From Pseudomonas gessardii (lineage in GTDB: Bacteria > Pseudomonadota > Gammaproteobacteria > Pseudomonadales > Pseudomonadaceae), in the NCBI RefSeq assembly GCF_001983165.1, contig NZ_MNPU01000003.1, positions 171,942 through 235,941 on the forward strand: a stretch of DNA of 64,000 nucleotides, in the 5' to 3' direction. Positions 7,691 through 16,608 of the stretch are shown here, piece after piece. The first letter of the stretch is position 1. Each line of letters starts with the position of its first letter. The position numbers and the translations under genes are program-made. Below the pieces are notes generated by a model, which was not told the DNA's origin, searched no databases, and saw only the letters and a list, made by a program, of their open reading frames with translations.

Positions 7691-9178
7691 TCAGTAGCGC
7701 ATCATCACCGACTTGAGCTCGGTGTAGTCCTCGATAAACGCGCTGCCAAACTCCCGGCCAATGCCCGAGGACTGGTTGCCGCCGAATGGCACGGCCGGGT
7801 CGAGCAGGGTGTGCATATTCACCCACACCGTGCCGGCATTGATCGCCGGGACCATGCGCAGCGCCTTGCCCAGGTCGTTGGTCCACAGGCTGGCGCTGAG
7901 GCCGCCAGGGGTGTGGTTCATCAACGCCAGCAACTCGTCCTCGTCGTCGTAGGGCAGGAAGGTGGCGATGGGTCCGAAGGTTTCCTCGGTGAGCAGCGTG
8001 TCGTTGATGCTGTTGGCGAGAATGATCGTGGGTTGCACATAGCAGCCGGGCCGCTCCATCGGCTGGCCGCCATGGATGATCGTGTTGTGTTCGGCGCGGG
8101 CGGTGGCAAAAAAGCCTTCCAGCTTCAACTGGTGCTGGCGATGGGTGACCGGGCCGAACTCGGTGCGCTCATCCAGCGGCGAGCCGATGTTCAGCCGGCT
8201 CAAGCGCTGGGCCAGGGCTTCCATGACCGGGTTGATCTGCGAGCGGTGGACGAAGAAACGCTCGGCCGCCGCACAGATCTGCCCCGAGTGCAGGAAGCCC
8301 GCTTCGATCATGCCGTTGACGGCGGTTTCCAGCTTCACATCGCGCAGGAACGCCGCCGCGTTTTTGCCCCCCAGCTCCAGGGTTGCGCGGGTCAGGCCGG
8401 CGCCCATGGCCGCACGGCCCACCGCAAGGCCGGTGGGCACCGAGCCGGTGAAGGACACCTTGTCGGTGCCGGGGTGTTCGATCAGCCCCTTGCCCACCTG
8501 GCCGCCGCCGGTCAGCACGTTCAGCACGCCAGCAGGCAGGCCGGCTTGCACCGCCAGTTCGGCAATGCGCAGCAGGGTCAGCGGCGTGAATTCGCTGGGC
8601 TTGATGATGATGCTGCACCCGGTCACCAGGGCCGAGGCGAGCTTCCAGATGGCGATCATGGTGGAGAAATTCCACGGCACGATGCCCACCACCACGCCGA
8701 CCGGTTCGCGCAGGGTGAAGGCGGTGTAGCGTTCGCCGGCAAACGAGGGCAGCGACGGGGTGAGGGTCTGGCCACTGATCTTGGTTGCCCAGCCCGCGTA
8801 ATAACGCAAAAAATGCACGGCCTGGTCCACTTCAAAGGCGCGGGAAATCTGGATGAGCTTGCCCGACTGGCAAGTTTCGATCTGTGCCAGTTCCTCGCGG
8901 TGGCGTTCCAGCAGGTCGGCGAGTTTGAGCAGCACCTGACCACGGATCGCCGGGGCGGTTCGCGACCACTGTTTGAAGCCCAGCCTGGCGGAGGCCACGG
9001 CCAGCTCGATATCACTGGCTTGCGCGTCGGCGACCGTGGCGATGACCTGGCCGGTGGCGGGGTTGATCACCTCCAGGGTCTGGCTGGCCTGGCTGGGGAT
9101 GTAGCCACCGTCGATAAACAGGCCGTGGTCTCGACGCAGGAAGGCTTCGACCTGGGGTAGCAGCGCGATATCGCTCAT
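7691..9178 (-). CDS. NAD-dependent aldehyde dehydrogenase, phenylacetaldehyde dehydrogenase (FeaB/StyD)-like
   Basis: A 495-residue ALDH. It has the active-site Glu in LELGGKN, the catalytic Cys in GQICAAAERFF and the NAD-binding FTGSVPTG block. The N-terminus (LPQVEAFLRRDHGLFIDGGYIPSQ) and the end (SAFIEDYTELKSVMMRY) align well with E. coli FeaB from memory. The expected reaction is aryl-acetaldehyde to aryl-acetate. Next to an amine-permease/FeaR-like group and the hpa operon, 4-hydroxyphenylacetaldehyde from tyramine is the most sensible substrate. It lies downstream of the outer-membrane barrel gene in the same direction, about 120 bases apart. Confidence 0.85.
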   Translation of the reverse strand: MSDIALLPQVEAFLRRDHGLFIDGGYIPSQASQTLEVINPATGQVIATVADAQASDIELAVASARLGFKQWSRTAPAIRGQVLLKLADLLERHREELAQIETCQSGKLIQISRAFEVDQAVHFLRYYAGWATKISGQTLTPSLPSFAGERYTAFTLREPVGVVVGIVPWNFSTMIAIWKLASALVTGCSIIIKPSEFTPLTLLRIAELAVQAGLPAGVLNVLTGGGQVGKGLIEHPGTDKVSFTGSVPTGLAVGRAAMGAGLTRATLELGGKNAAAFLRDVKLETAVNGMIEAGFLHSGQICAAAERFFVHRSQINPVMEALAQRLSRLNIGSPLDERTEFGPVTHRQHQLKLEGFFATARAEHNTIIHGGQPMERPGCYVQPTIILANSINDTLLTEETFGPIATFLPYDDEDELLALMNHTPGGLSASLWTNDLGKALRMVPAINAGTVWVNMHTLLDPAVPFGGNQSSGIGREFGSAFIEDYTELKSVMMRY

Positions 9179-9301
9179 GGGGTGTGCCTGATCAAAAAGG
9201 AAAACCCGAGGCTAACCAATGCTGCGGGCTAACGCTTGACTGTGCCTGCCGGGGCGTATGTCTGTGGCTGCCATGCCCCTGTGGGAGCGGGCAGCCACGT
9301 C

Positions 9302-10630
9302 TTAGAACGGCACCGCCACCACCAACTGGCTATACACATTGGTGCCATTGCCACCCACCTGGTTGCCGCCCGTCTCCTGGTCTTTGTCGGGGCGGTACAG
9401 GCCAATCAATGGCGTGAGGATCAGGTGCTCATTCACCGCCCATTCGGCATACAGGTCCAGCTCGCGGCCATCCAGGTCGAGCCTGTTGCGTTTGCTCACG
9501 GTCTGGTAGTCGAAGAACAGCGCGCCGAGGGTCAGGTTGTCCAGTGGCTTGAGTTTGAACGCCACATGCTGCACCGCCGTGTTGCTGTTGTAGGGGCCGG
9601 CGTAGTTGCCCGCCACTTCGCCCTGGACCCAGGTGCCAAAGCCTCGATTGAAGCCGGCGAACAGGGCGTCCCAGTTTTTCGAGTAGCGTGCATAGCGGTA
9701 GGTCAGGTCCGGCGACCAGGGCTGGTCGGCGAAGGTATAGCCCGCCTCGGCGTACCAGGCTTTTTCCGGGCCGGGGTCCTTGTCCTGCCAGGCGTATTCA
9801 AACGAGAAGTGCGCGTTGTCGATCCCGGCATTGCCGCTGCCGCGCAGGCTGTAGAGGTTCATGCCCCGGCGTTGCTTTTGCAGGTCGTTGGCAAAGCGCT
9901 GATCCACATCGATGCCGTGCAGGTAGGTCAAGCCCAGGGTGCCTGGCGCGGCGCTGTATTCCAGGGTGCCGATGGCCATTTCGGTCAGGGCCTGGGCGCG
10001 GTTGTCGGATTCGATCCACATCAGGCTGCCATGCAGGCCGTCCTTGCCGCCCAGGCGCATCACGGCCGCCTTGTCGAAGGCATGCCGCGCGGCGATGTAA
10101 TAGGCGCCGCCACGGTCGAACTCGCCGTCGGCCACGCCATTGCCCAGGTTCGGGCCGTCGTCGTTGACGATAAAACCGTCGCCCACGGTGATGATCTGGC
10201 GCCCGTACGACAGGTCCAGGCCATCCTTGCCCAGCGCCGGTAAAAGGTCCCCCGAGCGCCAGCCGGCAAAGGCTTCGTCGAACGTGGTGGTGCGCTCGCT
10301 GCCGTCGGTCACGTGGGAGGCATCGCCATCGCCCCAGGTGCCGGAACTCACCAGGTTGGCGGTGCCATACACACTGCCCGGGCTACCCAGGGTCTGCTCG
10401 ACGCTCAAGCCATACTTGATAAAGCCTTCGCGCCAGGTCGAACCGCCCTGGCTGCCTTCGTAGTTCTTGCGGCTATTGAACAGGCCGTATACGGCCAGGA
10501 AATTGCCGGTGATGGTGGTGTCGTCGTCGGCATACAGTTCGATTGCCTGGGCCGCAGGGTGGCCAAGCCACAACGCAAGAGCCAGGCCGGCAGCCGGGCG
10601 CAGGTGGCGGGTTTTGAGTGTGTGCTCCAT
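9302..10630 (-). CDS. Outer-membrane beta-barrel porin-like protein
   Basis: A 442-residue protein with a signal peptide (ALALWLGHPAAQA) followed by alternating amphipathic strands rich in Tyr/Gly/Asp and a terminal QLVVAVPF, the aromatic last residue expected of BAM substrates. It lacks the OprD entry motif and looks more like the alginate-export-type barrel group. It precedes the aldehyde dehydrogenase in the same direction and diverges from the APC permease, so uptake of the aromatic amine or aldehyde across the outer membrane is a reasonable inference. The ATG at 10630 is chosen because the signal peptide begins there. Confidence 0.72.
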   Translation of the reverse strand: MEHTLKTRHLRPAAGLALALWLGHPAAQAIELYADDDTTITGNFLAVYGLFNSRKNYEGSQGGSTWREGFIKYGLSVEQTLGSPGSVYGTANLVSSGTWGDGDASHVTDGSERTTTFDEAFAGWRSGDLLPALGKDGLDLSYGRQIITVGDGFIVNDDGPNLGNGVADGEFDRGGAYYIAARHAFDKAAVMRLGGKDGLHGSLMWIESDNRAQALTEMAIGTLEYSAAPGTLGLTYLHGIDVDQRFANDLQKQRRGMNLYSLRGSGNAGIDNAHFSFEYAWQDKDPGPEKAWYAEAGYTFADQPWSPDLTYRYARYSKNWDALFAGFNRGFGTWVQGEVAGNYAGPYNSNTAVQHVAFKLKPLDNLTLGALFFDYQTVSKRNRLDLDGRELDLYAEWAVNEHLILTPLIGLYRPDKDQETGGNQVGGNGTNVYSQLVVAVPF

Positions 10631-10845
10631 TGTTATAGTCCCCCAGGGGTTAAGTTGAGGGCGCATTAGGGCGAGCGTCGGCGGCGCAAGTCTTTCACCT
10701 GCGTGCCAGGCAATTGATCCTGGCCGCCAAGCCGCAAGCCCTGGCAGGCAGCAACAAAATCGGCGGCAGCCAGGGGCAAGACGCTCCGGTTGGGCGGGTG
10801 CACAGTGCAAACACTTCTAAAAAATCCCTTTCGAGGATCTGCACC

Positions 10846-12345
10846 ATGTCGAGCAATGACAGACTTACCGCGCACCTGAACCGGGGCACGGTGGGTTTCC
10901 CCACCGCGTTGGCCAGCACCATTGGCCTGATCATGGCCAGCCCGGTGATTCTCACCGCGACCATGGGCTTTGGCATTGGCGGCAGCGCGTTTGCGCTGGC
11001 CATGCTGCTCGCCGTGGTGATGATGCTGGCCCAGGCCACGACCTTCGCCGAGGCCGCCTCGATACTGCCCACCACCGGCTCGGTGTACGACTACATCAAT
11101 TGCGGCCTGGGGCGTTTTTTTGCGATCACTGGCACCTTGTCGGCCTATTTGATCGTGCATGTGTTTGCCGGCACCGCCGAAACCATCCTGGCCGGGGTCA
11201 TGGCCCTGGTGAACTTTGAACACCTCAATACCCTGGCCGAATCCGCCGGTGGCTCCTGGTTGCTGGGGGTGGGCTTCGTGCTGGTGTTCGGTGTGCTCAA
11301 CGTGTTTGGCGTCAGCGCCTTTGGCCGCGCCGAGATCATCCTCACCTTCGGCATGTGGACCACCTTGATGGTGTTTGGCGTGCTGGGCCTGATCGCCGCC
11401 CCGGCGGTGCAACTGGACGGCTGGTTTGGCGAATCCCTGGTGGGCAGCGACCTGGTGACGGTGCTGTCCCTGGTGGGCATGGCAATGTTTATGTTTGTCG
11501 GCTGCGAATTCGTCACCCCGCTGGCCCCGGACTTGCGCCAGTCGGCCAAGGTCATGCCACGGGCCATGATGCTCGGCCTGATGGGCGTGGCGACGTGCAT
11601 GTTCATCTACGGCGCGGCCATGAAGCGCCAGGTGGAAAACGTGGTGCTGGACGCAGCCAGCGGCGTGCATCTGCTGGACACACCCATGGCCATTCCACGC
11701 TTTGCCGAGCAGGTGATGGGGCAGATCGGGCCGCTGTGGCTGGGCATCGGCTTTCTGTTTGCCGGCGCCGCCACCATCAACACGCTGATGGCCGGTGTGC
11801 CACGCATTCTGTATGGCATGGCGGTGGACGGCGCATTGCCCAAGGTCTTCACCTACCTGCACCCACGCTTCAAGACCCCGGTACTGTGCATCCTGCTGGC
11901 AATGCTGATTCCCTGCCTGCACGCGCTGTACCTGGGCGGCAACACCGACACCATCATGCACCTGGTGCTGGCGGCGGTGTGTGCCTGGAGTTTCGCTTAC
12001 CTGCTGGTCACCCTCTCGGTGGTGATCCTGCGTATTCGCCGCCCCGATTTGCCACGGGCCTACCGCTCGCCGTGGTTCCCGCTGCCGCAGCTGCTGTCCA
12101 GCGTCGGCATCCTGTTGGGCATGTGGTTTATCACGCCACCGGGGATGAACCCGGCGGATATCTACATCCCGTTTGGCGTGATGCTGGGCGGTACTGCGGT
12201 GTATGCGCTGTTCTGGACCCTGGTGGTACAGAAGGTCAATCCATTCACGCCGGCGTCGGTAGAAGACGTGCTGGCCAAGGAGTTTGCCAATGAACCGGGT
12301 CACACTCACCACGGCTATAGCGGCCCTGCGGCAAAAGCTGTCTGA
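10846..12345 (+). CDS. APC-superfamily amino acid/amine permease
   Basis: A 499-residue inner-membrane permease with about 12 hydrophobic segments. N-terminal TVGFPTALASTIGLIMASPVIL and PTTGSVYDYIN are typical APC features of TM1 and TM3. The start is the ATG at 10846 behind GAGGA; an upstream in-frame start would add a non-membrane tail without a ribosome site. It is divergent from the outer-membrane barrel and overlaps the next gene by 56 bases. Neighbouring ALDH, FAD amine oxidase-like and FeaR-like genes make an aromatic amine (tyramine, dopamine, phenylethylamine) the likely cargo. Confidence 0.85.
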   Translation: MSSNDRLTAHLNRGTVGFPTALASTIGLIMASPVILTATMGFGIGGSAFALAMLLAVVMMLAQATTFAEAASILPTTGSVYDYINCGLGRFFAITGTLSAYLIVHVFAGTAETILAGVMALVNFEHLNTLAESAGGSWLLGVGFVLVFGVLNVFGVSAFGRAEIILTFGMWTTLMVFGVLGLIAAPAVQLDGWFGESLVGSDLVTVLSLVGMAMFMFVGCEFVTPLAPDLRQSAKVMPRAMMLGLMGVATCMFIYGAAMKRQVENVVLDAASGVHLLDTPMAIPRFAEQVMGQIGPLWLGIGFLFAGAATINTLMAGVPRILYGMAVDGALPKVFTYLHPRFKTPVLCILLAMLIPCLHALYLGGNTDTIMHLVLAAVCAWSFAYLLVTLSVVILRIRRPDLPRAYRSPWFPLPQLLSSVGILLGMWFITPPGMNPADIYIPFGVMLGGTAVYALFWTLVVQKVNPFTPASVEDVLAKEFANEPGHTHHGYSGPAAKAV

Positions 12346-12910
12346 AGGCTTCAGCGCACAACGCGCACCGGCGGGATATCAGCCGGGGCGCACCCTGGGG
12401 CAATTGCAGCGCAACCTGGGACTGGCGCGTTTCGAGCAGGTGTCGCCGACCTTGGCGCGGGCAGACCTGGAGGACGACAGCCTGCACTTGGAGATCCGCG
12501 AGCGCACCGAATCGCAGCTGTTGATGCACCTGGTCATGACCGAGTTCAGTTTGTGCCTGCCCGCCTCGACAGAGGGCGCGGCGCGCTTTGCATTGCACCA
12601 TGGCGGGGCCATCCGCCGGACCGGCATCCGTTGCCGGCAACGCTCGGGCGAGGGCGCATTGCTGGGGGCATTACAGGCGCGCCTGCAACAGGACAGCGCC
12701 TTGCAAGCGGCGTTGATGCTCCTGGATTTCAAGCGCCTGCATATCGAGCTGCACGCCCGGCAATGGCACATCCGCCTGGAACATATGGGCGGCAGCGAGG
12801 TGGTCAATCGCCTGCCGGCCTTTCGGCGCTACATCGCCTTGAGCCGTGAACAGCGGGATGCGCTGCTGGCTGCGCTGGCCGGCTTGCAGCGCGTAGTGGG
12901 CGGGCTCTGA
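12290..12910 (+). CDS. DUF3156-like protein of unknown function
   Basis: A 206-residue soluble protein without signal peptide or membrane segments. Arg and Leu are very frequent, and HIELHARQWHIRLEHMGGSEVVNRLPAFRRYI near residues 150-180 is the most conserved-looking part. It recalls DUF3156, which I remember as occurring beside APC permeases; this was not checked. The ATG at 12290 lies behind AAGGAG and sits 56 bases inside the permease gene, so the two are translationally coupled. A regulatory or accessory role for the permease is a guess. Confidence 0.6.
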   Translation: MNRVTLTTAIAALRQKLSEGFSAQRAPAGYQPGRTLGQLQRNLGLARFEQVSPTLARADLEDDSLHLEIRERTESQLLMHLVMTEFSLCLPASTEGAARFALHHGGAIRRTGIRCRQRSGEGALLGALQARLQQDSALQAALMLLDFKRLHIELHARQWHIRLEHMGGSEVVNRLPAFRRYIALSREQRDALLAALAGLQRVVGGL

Positions 12911-12965
12911 CTGGCATCATTCGTGCAATCACCATGGCGGACAGGTACTGGTTGCGCGCATATAG

Positions 12966-12980
12966 ATAACATGTTAACTA
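12966..12980. promoter_or_regulatory. TAACATGTTA-type palindrome upstream of FeaR-like gene
   Basis: The perfect decamer palindrome TAACATGTTA (12967-12976), continuing into ACTA, lies about 45 bases upstream of the AraC-family gene. The same decamer occurs upstream of the hpa-linked OprD gene (26311-26320), and close variants lie at 24015-24042 and 15999-16015. It is a candidate operator for an HpaR-type (MarR) repressor, which usually binds AT-rich palindromes. Inferred from recurrence only. Confidence 0.5.
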
Positions 12981-13018
12981 TTGCCCGACAAAAACAATAA
13001 GCCATTGTGGAGACACCC

Positions 13019-13972
13019 ATGGGTATCCAACAGCGTGCACAACAGGGGCTCGACACCTGGAACCGCGATTTGCGTGCGATGTGCGGCCACTTCGACACCG
13101 AACTGGCCTTCAACCGCTCGCTGTTTATCGGCGAGTTTTCCATGCTTTCAAATGGCGGGTTGCCCTTGGCCAGCCTGCGTACCAACGCCGGGTTGATCAA
13201 GCGCCAGGCGAGCAACCCCGACCGCGATAACGACCAGGATTGTTTTTTGGTCAGCCAGCGCAGCGGCTATTCGCAGATTGTGCAGAACGGCCAGCGGGTA
13301 CAACTGGCCCCTGGCGAACTGCTGTTGATGGACTCGGTGGGCTCCATTGAAATCACCCCGTTCGGCTTGATCGAACATCTCTCGCTGTCGTTGCCGCGCG
13401 CCCAGGTGTGCAAGCAGATGGGCAGCCAATCGAAGACCTTTGGCAAGATTTCCTCCAGCAAGGCCTGTGGGCGCATGCTGCATGTGTTGATGGACCAGTT
13501 GTGCAAGGGCGGCGAAGGCGCCGAGGATGAGGTCGAGGCATTGCAGTGTGCCTTTGTGTCGCTGCTGGGCTCAGCCCTGGAGCAGGACGATGACGGGCGC
13601 GACGATACCGTGGCATTGCAAGGCAACAACCTGCGCAGCTATGTGCAGAAGGTCATTGAAGAGTCCCTGAGCCAGCCTGGCTTGAGCCCGGTGGGCCTGG
13701 CCAGCCGCCTGAACATCTCGGTGCGCCATTTATACCGGTTGTTCGAGGAGCAGGACGACAGCGTCTGCCGCTACATCCAGCGTGCGCGGCTCAAGCGCAG
13801 CGCCGATGACTTGACCAACCCGTTCCTGCGCAGCGAATCGATTACCTCGATTGCCTATAAGTGGGGCTTTACCGATTCGGCGCATTTCAGCCGTTCGTTC
13901 AAGAAGCAGTTCGAGCTGTCGCCCAAGGCCTTTCGCAGTAGCCGGTTGCAGCAGGCGGTAGGAATGGCCTGA
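13019..13972 (+). CDS. AraC-family transcriptional regulator, FeaR-like
   Basis: A 317-residue regulator with an N-terminal AraC-binding-like domain (residues 1-190: GYSQIVQNGQRVQLAPGELLLMDS) and a C-terminal double HTH (LSPVGLASRLNISVRHLYRLFEEQ then SITSIAYKWGFTDSAHFSRSFKKQF). This layout matches E. coli FeaR, the activator of tyramine/phenylethylamine genes. The ATG at 13019 follows GTGGAG; the in-frame GTG at 13007 overlaps that ribosome site. Located between the permease/DUF3156 pair and the cupin/oxidase pair, it probably activates the amine module. Confidence 0.82.
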   Translation: MGIQQRAQQGLDTWNRDLRAMCGHFDTELAFNRSLFIGEFSMLSNGGLPLASLRTNAGLIKRQASNPDRDNDQDCFLVSQRSGYSQIVQNGQRVQLAPGELLLMDSVGSIEITPFGLIEHLSLSLPRAQVCKQMGSQSKTFGKISSSKACGRMLHVLMDQLCKGGEGAEDEVEALQCAFVSLLGSALEQDDDGRDDTVALQGNNLRSYVQKVIEESLSQPGLSPVGLASRLNISVRHLYRLFEEQDDSVCRYIQRARLKRSADDLTNPFLRSESITSIAYKWGFTDSAHFSRSFKKQFELSPKAFRSSRLQQAVGMA

Positions 13973-14000
13973 CCGCGGTTTATGAAGCCGCACATACCCA

Positions 14001-14123
14001 ATGTGGGAGCAGGCTTGTGTGGGAGCGGGCTTGCCCGCGATTGCGGTGTGTCAGATTAGAAGTATTTAACTGATCCACCGCCATCGCGGGCAAGCCCGCT
14101 CCCACACAAGCCCGCTCCCACAT
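14001..14123. repeat. REPIN-like palindromic repeat
   Basis: Two inverted REP units, GTGGGAGCGGGCTTGCCCGCGAT and its complement, separated by about 40 bases. An extra partial REP (GTGGGAGCAGGCTTGT) lies on the left and its partner on the right. It fills the gap between the FeaR-like gene and the cupin gene, which converge. Confidence 0.85.
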
Positions 14124-14135
14124 AAAACAACGCAG

Positions 14136-14501
14136 TTATGCGACCGCCAAGTAGTGTTTGACGAAACTCTCGCTCAGCACTTCCCACAGCACCGGCGTGC
14201 CCTGGGTCACGAACCAGCTGTCACCGGCCTGGTAGCGGGTGCTTTGGCCGGTGTTTTCGTCGGTCAGGCGCACCTCGCCAGTGACCACCGTGGCTTGTTC
14301 ATGAAACGGATAGACCATGCGGAATTTGCCCCGGGTGGTGCCGAAGTAAGCGCTGCTGACCTTGTCGGTGGGGGCGCCGAAGGTCATTTTGCCGAAGGAC
14401 TTGAGCTCGCCGGCGAGGATCTCGGCGCCCAGATCGGCAACGGTGCCCCAGGCATCGAGTTCAGACAGCTGGATATCTTTCTTGAGGGTAACGAAGGTCA
14501 T
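14136..14501 (-). CDS. Cupin-domain protein
   Basis: A 121-residue single cupin. The barrel is visible in FRMVYPFHEQATVVTGEVRLTDENTG (residues 62-87) and YQAGDSWFVTQGTPVLWEV. It resembles the small cupin_3 (DUF861) group often found beside amine or ureide catabolism genes. It lies 30 bases downstream of the FAD oxidoreductase gene in the same direction, so the two are probably cotranscribed. Its reaction is unknown; a binding or sensing role for the amine or its oxidation product is possible. Confidence 0.75.
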   Translation of the reverse strand: MTFVTLKKDIQLSELDAWGTVADLGAEILAGELKSFGKMTFGAPTDKVSSAYFGTTRGKFRMVYPFHEQATVVTGEVRLTDENTGQSTRYQAGDSWFVTQGTPVLWEVLSESFVKHYLAVA

Positions 14502-14531
14502 GGCAGTTGCTCCAGAGGGATAAAAACGGGA

Positions 14532-15830
14532 TTAGCGGCGACCATTCCAGTAACCGGACAGTTGGTGCCAGGATTTGCCGGCGGTCAGCAGCAGGGGGCG
14601 GATTGCATCCTTGCCGATAATCGTCGGGCGGTGGATCGAGCTGACCAGGTCATAGCGCGCCGAGCCTTCGCTCATGCCTTCGGCCAGGACCTTGCAGATG
14701 ATGTGGCTGGGGGTGACGCCAAAGCCCGAGTAACCCTGGACGAAAAACGCATTGCTACGCCCCGGCAGGGTGCCGACCTGGGGGAACAGGTTGGGGCTGC
14801 AGGCCATCGGGCCGCCCCAGGCCAGGTCGATCTTCACGTCCTTGAGGTAGGGGAAAATCTTCAGCATCAGCTTGCGGTTCCAGGCTTTCAAGTCGCCGGG
14901 AATGTGCTCTACCAGCGGCGTGGCGGCGCCGAACAGCAGGCGGTTTTCGTTGGTCACGCGGTAGTAGTCGATCACCGGGCGGATATCGCTGTAGGCCCCA
15001 CGGATCGGGCTGATGCGCCGGATCAGTTCTTCGCTCAACGGCTCGGTCATCATCTGGAACGCGTAGGTGTTGATGGTCGAGCGATGCAGCTCCGGCTCCA
15101 GCTTGTTGAGGAAGCTGTCACACGCCCACAGCAGCTTGCTGGCCCTGACCGAGCCGCGTCCGGTGCGCACGGTGATGCGCTCGCCATAGCTGACCTCCAG
15201 CGCCGGGCTGTTCTCGAAGATTTGCACGCCATGGCCGGCCAGGGCGCTGGCTTCGCCCAGCAGCAGGTTCAGTGAGTGCACATGCCCGCCGCCCATATGC
15301 AGCAGGGCGCTGCTGTAGGCGTCGGAGCCAATGATCTGCTTCACGTCGGAGCCGCCGAGAAAGCGGATTTCATGCTGGCTGTTGAGCGACTTGAAGTCTT
15401 TTTCCCAGGCCCGCAGGGTCTTTTCCTGGCGGGCGTTAAAGCCCATATAGCCGTAGCCGTGGCAGAAGTCGGCATCAATGTTGTACTTGGCGATCCGCGC
15501 CTTGATGATGTCGGCGCCCAGGTCGCTGATCTCGAACACCTGGCGCAGGCCGTCTTCGCCGACGTCTTGCTTGATCTTCTCCAGGTCGTGGCCGATGCCG
15601 GCCATGATCTGCCCGCCATTGCGCCCGGTGCCGCCAAAGCCCAGGTAGCGCGCCTCCAGCACGACGATATGGGTGATGCCTTTTTCTGCCAGTTCCAGGG
15701 CGGTATTGATCCCGGAAAAGCCGCCGCCAATTACCACGACGTCGGCCTCGATGTCCTGTTCCAGGGTGGGGAAACTCAGGTTGTACTTCTTGGTCGCGGT
15801 GTAATACGTGGGGGTTTCAATGTTGATCAT
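14532..15830 (-). CDS. FAD-dependent amine oxidoreductase (DAO fold, PuuB-like)
   Basis: A 432-residue D-amino-acid-oxidase-fold flavoprotein. The FAD motif VVVIGGGFSGINTALELAEKG is at residues 31-51, followed by GGTGRNGGQ, with a C-terminal GYSGFGVTPSHIICKVLAEG typical of the PuuB/OrdL group. Members oxidise primary amines to aldehydes and release ammonia. Beside the phenylacetaldehyde-dehydrogenase-like gene and the hpa operon, tyramine or dopamine deamination is the simplest proposal, though gamma-glutamylated amines are also used by relatives. It is divergent from the first hpaR gene. Confidence 0.82.
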   Translation of the reverse strand: MINIETPTYYTATKKYNLSFPTLEQDIEADVVVIGGGFSGINTALELAEKGITHIVVLEARYLGFGGTGRNGGQIMAGIGHDLEKIKQDVGEDGLRQVFEISDLGADIIKARIAKYNIDADFCHGYGYMGFNARQEKTLRAWEKDFKSLNSQHEIRFLGGSDVKQIIGSDAYSSALLHMGGGHVHSLNLLLGEASALAGHGVQIFENSPALEVSYGERITVRTGRGSVRASKLLWACDSFLNKLEPELHRSTINTYAFQMMTEPLSEELIRRISPIRGAYSDIRPVIDYYRVTNENRLLFGAATPLVEHIPGDLKAWNRKLMLKIFPYLKDVKIDLAWGGPMACSPNLFPQVGTLPGRSNAFFVQGYSGFGVTPSHIICKVLAEGMSEGSARYDLVSSIHRPTIIGKDAIRPLLLTAGKSWHQLSGYWNGRR

Positions 15831-15998
15831 GGCGCCGCCTGAAAAGTGAAGGAAGGCTCTAAAGCAGATGTCTTCATTAGGGCCCCTGGCGCCAGCAATG
15901 TCTTGATCCTGCGTGCCGGGGCTTTTGATTCAGCGCGCCATGAACGTGCGCGACCCCTAAGTTATAGCGCTTGCGCGGAGTGGGGATGTTAGAGTTTC

Positions 15999-16015
15999 GT
16001 TAAAACATTAACTAA
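15999..16015. promoter_or_regulatory. GTTAAAACATTAACTA motif between FAD oxidase and hpaR copy 1
   Basis: An AT-rich imperfect palindrome in the divergent promoter region, about 25 bases upstream of the MarR gene and 170 bases upstream of the oxidase. It resembles the TAACATGTTAACTA motif at 12966-12980. A candidate autoregulatory operator of HpaR; not tested. Confidence 0.4.
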
Positions 16016-16036
16016 ATAGCACGTGACCCTGACTCT

Positions 16037-16459
16037 ATGCTCAAACCCCGGCAGTCCTTGACCCTCACTTTGCTACAGGCCCGCGAAGCGGCCATGAGTT
16101 TTTTCCGCCCCTCGCTGAACGAACATGGCCTGACCGAGCAACAATGGCGGGTGATCCGCATCCTCAATCAACACGACGAACTGGAGATTTACCAACTGGC
16201 GGAACTGGCCTGCATCCTCAAGCCGAGCATGACGGGCGTGCTGGTGCGCATGGAAGCGGCGGGGATGATCCATCGGCGCAAGGCCGAGCAGGATCAACGG
16301 CGGGTCCTGGTGACCCTGGCGGACAAGGGCCGGGCGAGTTTTGCCTCCATGAGCCAGTGCATGGAGGCCAACTACCAGCGCTTGCAGGAACAGTTGGGGG
16401 CGCAGAAATTGCAGACTTTGCTGGGGTTGCTCGATGAGCTGAAAAGCATCAAGCGTTGA
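16037..16459 (+). CDS. hpaR: MarR-family regulator, HpaR copy 1
   Basis: A 140-residue winged-helix repressor. SLTLTLLQAREAAMSFFRP and LTEQQWRVIRIL are HpaR signatures; the recognition region is LACILKPSMTGVLVRMEAAG with wing RRKAEQDQRRVLVTL. HpaR represses homoprotocatechuate catabolism and is relieved by pathway aromatics. It sits at the 3' end of the hpa operon on the opposite strand and diverges from the FAD oxidase gene. A second copy at 26458-26880 is about two-thirds identical, so the pair may split the control of amine oxidation and ring cleavage. Confidence 0.88.
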   Translation: MLKPRQSLTLTLLQAREAAMSFFRPSLNEHGLTEQQWRVIRILNQHDELEIYQLAELACILKPSMTGVLVRMEAAGMIHRRKAEQDQRRVLVTLADKGRASFASMSQCMEANYQRLQEQLGAQKLQTLLGLLDELKSIKR

Positions 16460-16476
16460 AACACCACACATCCAAA

Positions 16477-16583
16477 ATGTGGGAGCGGGCTTGCTCGCGA
16501 TGGCGGTGGGTCAGCCAATAAATTTGGTACTGATACACCGCCATCGCGAGCAAGCCCGCTCCCACACAAGCCCGCTCCCACAT
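16477..16583. repeat. REPIN-like palindromic repeat between hpaR copy 1 and hpaI
   Basis: Inverted REP units (GTGGGAGCGGGCTTGCTCGCGATGG and complement) about 40 bases apart, plus an extra REP half on the right. It lies between two convergent genes and could also act as a bidirectional transcript end. Confidence 0.85.
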
Positions 16584-16608
16584 TGGGTTCTGCGGTGTTG
16601 GAGGGTGA

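Noticed and set aside
9266..9298. Possible REP near the end of the outer-membrane barrel gene (CTGTGGGAGCGGGCAGCCAC)
   Set aside because: Only one degenerate half is present without a partner arm, so it is not listed as a repeat element.
10666..12312. 548-codon open frame on the - strand opposite the APC permease
   Set aside because: Its translation is low-complexity, rich in His/Gln/Gly, as expected from the complement of a GC-rich membrane-protein gene; the + frame has clear permease features.
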